Made by a program: the position numbers and the translations under genes. Source: Pelobacter sp. UBA5610 (lineage in GTDB: Bacteria; Desulfobacterota; Desulfuromonadia; Desulfuromonadales; Syntrophotaleaceae). From it: a stretch of DNA of 29,178 bases. The notes below the pieces were generated by a model. That model saw nothing but the letters and a program-made list of their open reading frames with translations, ran no database searches and had not been told where the DNA came from. Location: the NCBI GenBank assembly GCA_002424645.1, contig DIKU01000078.1:1-29178 (forward strand), given 5' to 3'. Below are positions 25,901 through 29,178 of the stretch, piece after piece (position 1 is the stretch's first letter; each line of letters opens with the position of its first letter).

Positions 25901-28900
25901 GGTGAAACCGAGCTGAGCCAGGGTGTCGAAACGCAATGTTTGCTGCCATTTGGTCGGCTTCCCCCGTGGGTCGACAACCTGATCCCAGTAAAGAGGCAGT
26001 GTTACCATGTTGAAACCCGCCTGTCGCAGTTGTGCATAGAAGTGATCAATCTGCGCAGGCGGTGTTTTATGGGTCACGAAGCCGAACCCCTGTCCCATCC
26101 CTATACGAAAGGCGGGATCTTCAAGGCTAAGGATGACGCTCTTTCCCGGTAAGAGCAGTCGGGGTTGCGGTGTTGGGACGGGGACTTCTTTGCCGGGTCG
26201 AAGGGCGCGGTCCACAAGCGACCTTGCCTTGCTGCGCACCGCGTCTCGGCTTAAGTCGAGCATTTGCAGCAGTAGAGCGTCTGCGAGGCTGGCCTGCCGG
26301 CGGGGACTCGGTTCCCGGTCTATCTCCGCTAATTTGAAGCCGATGTCCTGTAATTGTTTTGTCAAATTACCTTTGTCGGCAGCCAGATACTCTGACAGGA
26401 GGCGATAACGAGTTTTGGCTAGGGCCAGGTTGACCAGCAAATATCCCTTTTCAATCTCCGACTGAATGCCACTACCGCGGCTATTGGCCTGAAGTCGAAT
26501 CTTGTAGTCTTTACCGGCGGGCCAATAGAGCATTTCCAGGGTAGCAGGTCGGTCTTTGTCGACGATCACCACAGGCAGCGGTTGGGTTTGTCCCTCGATA
26601 TTCAGGCTCTGTGTGGTGAGTTGCATAGGGATGGCGGCATCGTCAGGACTAGACAGATAGCACCAGCGCCCTCCGGATGTTCCACGTAGTGCCAGTTGTT
26701 TGCCGCTGAGAATGTTTCCCTTTGAATCGAACGCCAGCAAGGGAATGCGGATACTGTTTTTCCCGGAAGGGAGTGTGTTGAACAGGGCCATCTGTTTGAT
26801 GAAAACAGTTCGCTCCCCTTTAGCGCCACTATCTGAACCATTGAGGTCAACCAGATAGATATTGTCGACCCGGGACGGTTCGATAGAACCGCGCGTTTTG
26901 CCGTAGGGGCTGAAATCATCAAATGACAACGTTTTTCGACTCCAGGTTTTTGACACGTTCAATTGAGCGAGAAAGATTTGTTTATTGTTTTGGTCGATAC
27001 GCAAGAACAGCGGCCCCGACCTATCGCTACGGATGTCAAAAGCCACACCCCTGGAAGTTTTCCATGTGTCGTTTGCTGTTTGCATCAGTACTGACGGTTT
27101 TTTCAGGTAGGTAAATTTCCATGTCAGTTCAAGGTCCTCGTTGCCTGAAAGGCTTGCGCAGTCTGGATTGCTGACATCTTTCCATTGTGCTAACGGTTCT
27201 TGTCCCAGTGCCCTCGAAAACAACAGGCATGCGCCTATCCCCGCATATATTGTTGTGGCGATGGTAAAAAAAAGAATGTTTTTTCGGAGGATGTGTCTCA
27301 TTGGTTGATGTCTTAAGGTGAGGGCGCGGTAGCGGGCCGGACGGAGGTGCTTTTTTTCAGATGAATACGGTTTCTGTTGAGCCGGGCAGGAATAAGATGT
27401 TTGACGATTTTTAGTCCTCCAGACAGTGGATTGAGAGCGTGTGGCAGCCACCGCCAGCTAAAAATATTGTCGAGTAAAGTCATGCATACTCGCTGGATTG
27501 TGTCTGGCAGGTTTTGTGAGAGGCGGTAGATGGTAACCAGCACCGGAAAGTAGCGCCGGAACATCAGAATCTGTTTTTTGGTCAAATTAGGCAGGGACAG
27601 AATGCTGCCAGAATAATAGTCTTTATCGGCGCGGAATTCTGATTTCAGATAACCGTTTTCCAGGCAGTGCTTATGCAGAGCCGTTTTTTCAAAAGGAGAG
27701 TAGATTGAATATTGGGCAATGCCAATTCTTTCGTGCGCCACAAACTTAATGGTATCGAGGATCTCTTTCGTTGACTCGCCCGGAATGCCTACCATTACAA
27801 AACTGCGGGTGCGTATGCCGGCTTCACGGCACAGGCGATAAGCGCGGCGCATATCCTCGTCAGAGATATTGCGTCCGAGGATTTCTTTGCGAATCCTTTC
27901 ATTGCCGCTTTCCAGGCCGATGCGCAAATCGAGGCAACCGGCACGGGCAAGCAAATCCACCCTTTCTTCGTTTATAAGCTTGGGGAACAGATTGCAGGTA
28001 AAAGGCAGGCCGATTTCCGTTGGGTAGCGCGCGGTAAATTCACGAGCCCAGGGCAAGTTGATGAAGAAATTATCGTCATCAAAATTGAATGCCTTGATAA
28101 ATGGGTAGCGATCGCAGAGCGCTTTTAGCTCGGCAATAGAGCTAGTGACCGAACGTTGCCTGAAATACGGGTGTTTAGCGTTGTCTCGCCTGTATACCTT
28201 GGCGATGGCCTCGTTGCAGCAGTAGGTGCAGTGTTGGTGGCAACCCCGGGATAACATGACAGTTGCGAATCCTCGAGATTCCATTTGCAAATTTGGATAG
28301 TTCCATAAATCACGATTTGGCCATGGCAATGTGTCGAGATCTATGATCGGTGCAGGCGCAGGGTTGCGTCGCAGTGAGCCATCGTGGGTGCGCCTCCACA
28401 TCCCTGGGGTTTCTTCCCATGGTGCACCTGTTTCAACAGCGCGGGCCAGGTGGGCTAATGCAATTTCCCCTTCGCCCTCACACACCAGATCGAATTCCGG
28501 AAGTTTAATGATTTGTTCAGCATTCAGTGTCGCATGAATGCCGCCGCATAAAATCAGAGCCTGAGGGGCGAGTGTGCGGCTCCATTTGGCGAATTGATGA
28601 GCCATGGGGAATAAATTGCTGGTCGTACTGATCCCGATGATGTCTGGCTGGAAGCTATGCAATGTCTTAGCATAGCCATCGAAGCAGGGAGAGGAAGTTT
28701 GGTGCAGAAGGCGTGTATCATGCCCCTCTTTAAGCAGCACGGCTGCGATGGAGGCGAGACCTTGGTAGAAATAACCTTTGTAGTCCGAAACACCTGGTAA
28801 ATGATCCGGATATATAAGCAGTATGCGCATAGTGGACTCTTGTGAAAAGTGCTTTCCGTAAGAGCTTTAAAAGGTTGGTGGGTTATGCCGTGATGGAAAA

Positions 28901-29178
28901 CAAGGTTTTATTAGCACCGTTACAGGTGTAAAGCAAGTAAAATTAATGATCTTATTTTTTTTAAGAACAACTATTTAGAATTAAATATGCATAAAACAAG
29001 CAAATATGGTGCATTACCATGGTCAAGGATTTGGCTTTTTACGCTGATGCGACTTTAGAATGTTGGGTTTGAAGGATTTGCATGGGAAAATATATGTATT
29101 TAGTGAATGTCTAGGGAGGTCTCTGTTCAAAAAATTGTCAACATTTAAATATGTTATTTTATAGAACGCTGTTTTTTT

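Overview
The window most likely comes from a mesophilic, anaerobic deltaproteobacterium of the Desulfuromonadales (Pelobacter/Syntrophotalea/Geobacter-like). This is inferred from the ATP synthase c subunit, which has the Gly-Gln-Gly and Ile-Glu-Ser motifs I recall from Geobacter-type proteins, from the moderate GC content, and from heptad-repeat palindromes between genes. No rRNA, tRNA, CRISPR array, insertion sequence or phage gene was recognised.

Left part (1-5030, + strand): the 3' part of an F1Fo ATP synthase operon, in the order atpA (cut by the window edge), atpG, atpD, atpC, atpB, atpE, closed by a strong hairpin terminator. The Fo genes for a and c follow the F1 genes instead of leading the operon. 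Two different palindromic repeat elements sit inside the operon, in the atpA-atpG and atpD-atpC gaps. The c subunit keeps most residues that bind Na+ in sodium-type synthases.

Middle part (5030-12176): a small conserved-looking hypothetical protein, a pirin-family cupin, and a large membrane protein that fuses a GH17 domain to a GT2 beta-glucan synthase-like domain, all on +. These are followed on the - strand by a small membrane protein and a two-gene unit made of a DMT/EamA transporter and a winged-helix-like protein. Three clear hairpin terminators separate the units. About 950 bp of AT-rich DNA without convincing genes lies upstream of the transporter.

Right part (12177-28830, all - strand, transcribed right to left): a 13-gene Wzx/Wzy-type exopolysaccharide cluster. 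In transcription order it holds a B12-binding radical SAM protein, a secreted GH10-like glycosidase, a sugar nucleotidyltransferase, an NAD-dependent sugar epimerase, a Wza-like export lipoprotein, a Wzz/BY-kinase-like copolymerase with an abnormal Walker A motif, a Wzx flippase, a GT4, a Wzy-type polymerase/ligase, a GT2, a second GT4, a zinc-ribbon methyltransferase and the initiating phosphoglycosyl transferase. The last seven genes, from the flippase to the phosphoglycosyl transferase, are joined by six ATGA stop/start overlaps, so they are almost certainly one translationally coupled unit. Together they would prime a lipid carrier, extend and methylate a repeat unit, flip and polymerise it, and export it. 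The GH10-like enzyme probably trims or releases the polymer.

The most notable points are the palindromic elements inside the ATP synthase operon, the unusual atp gene order with a possible Na+ site, the kinase-deficient-looking copolymerase, and a radical SAM enzyme plus a glycosidase at the head of the polysaccharide operon. I found no clearly new type of defence or mobile system.
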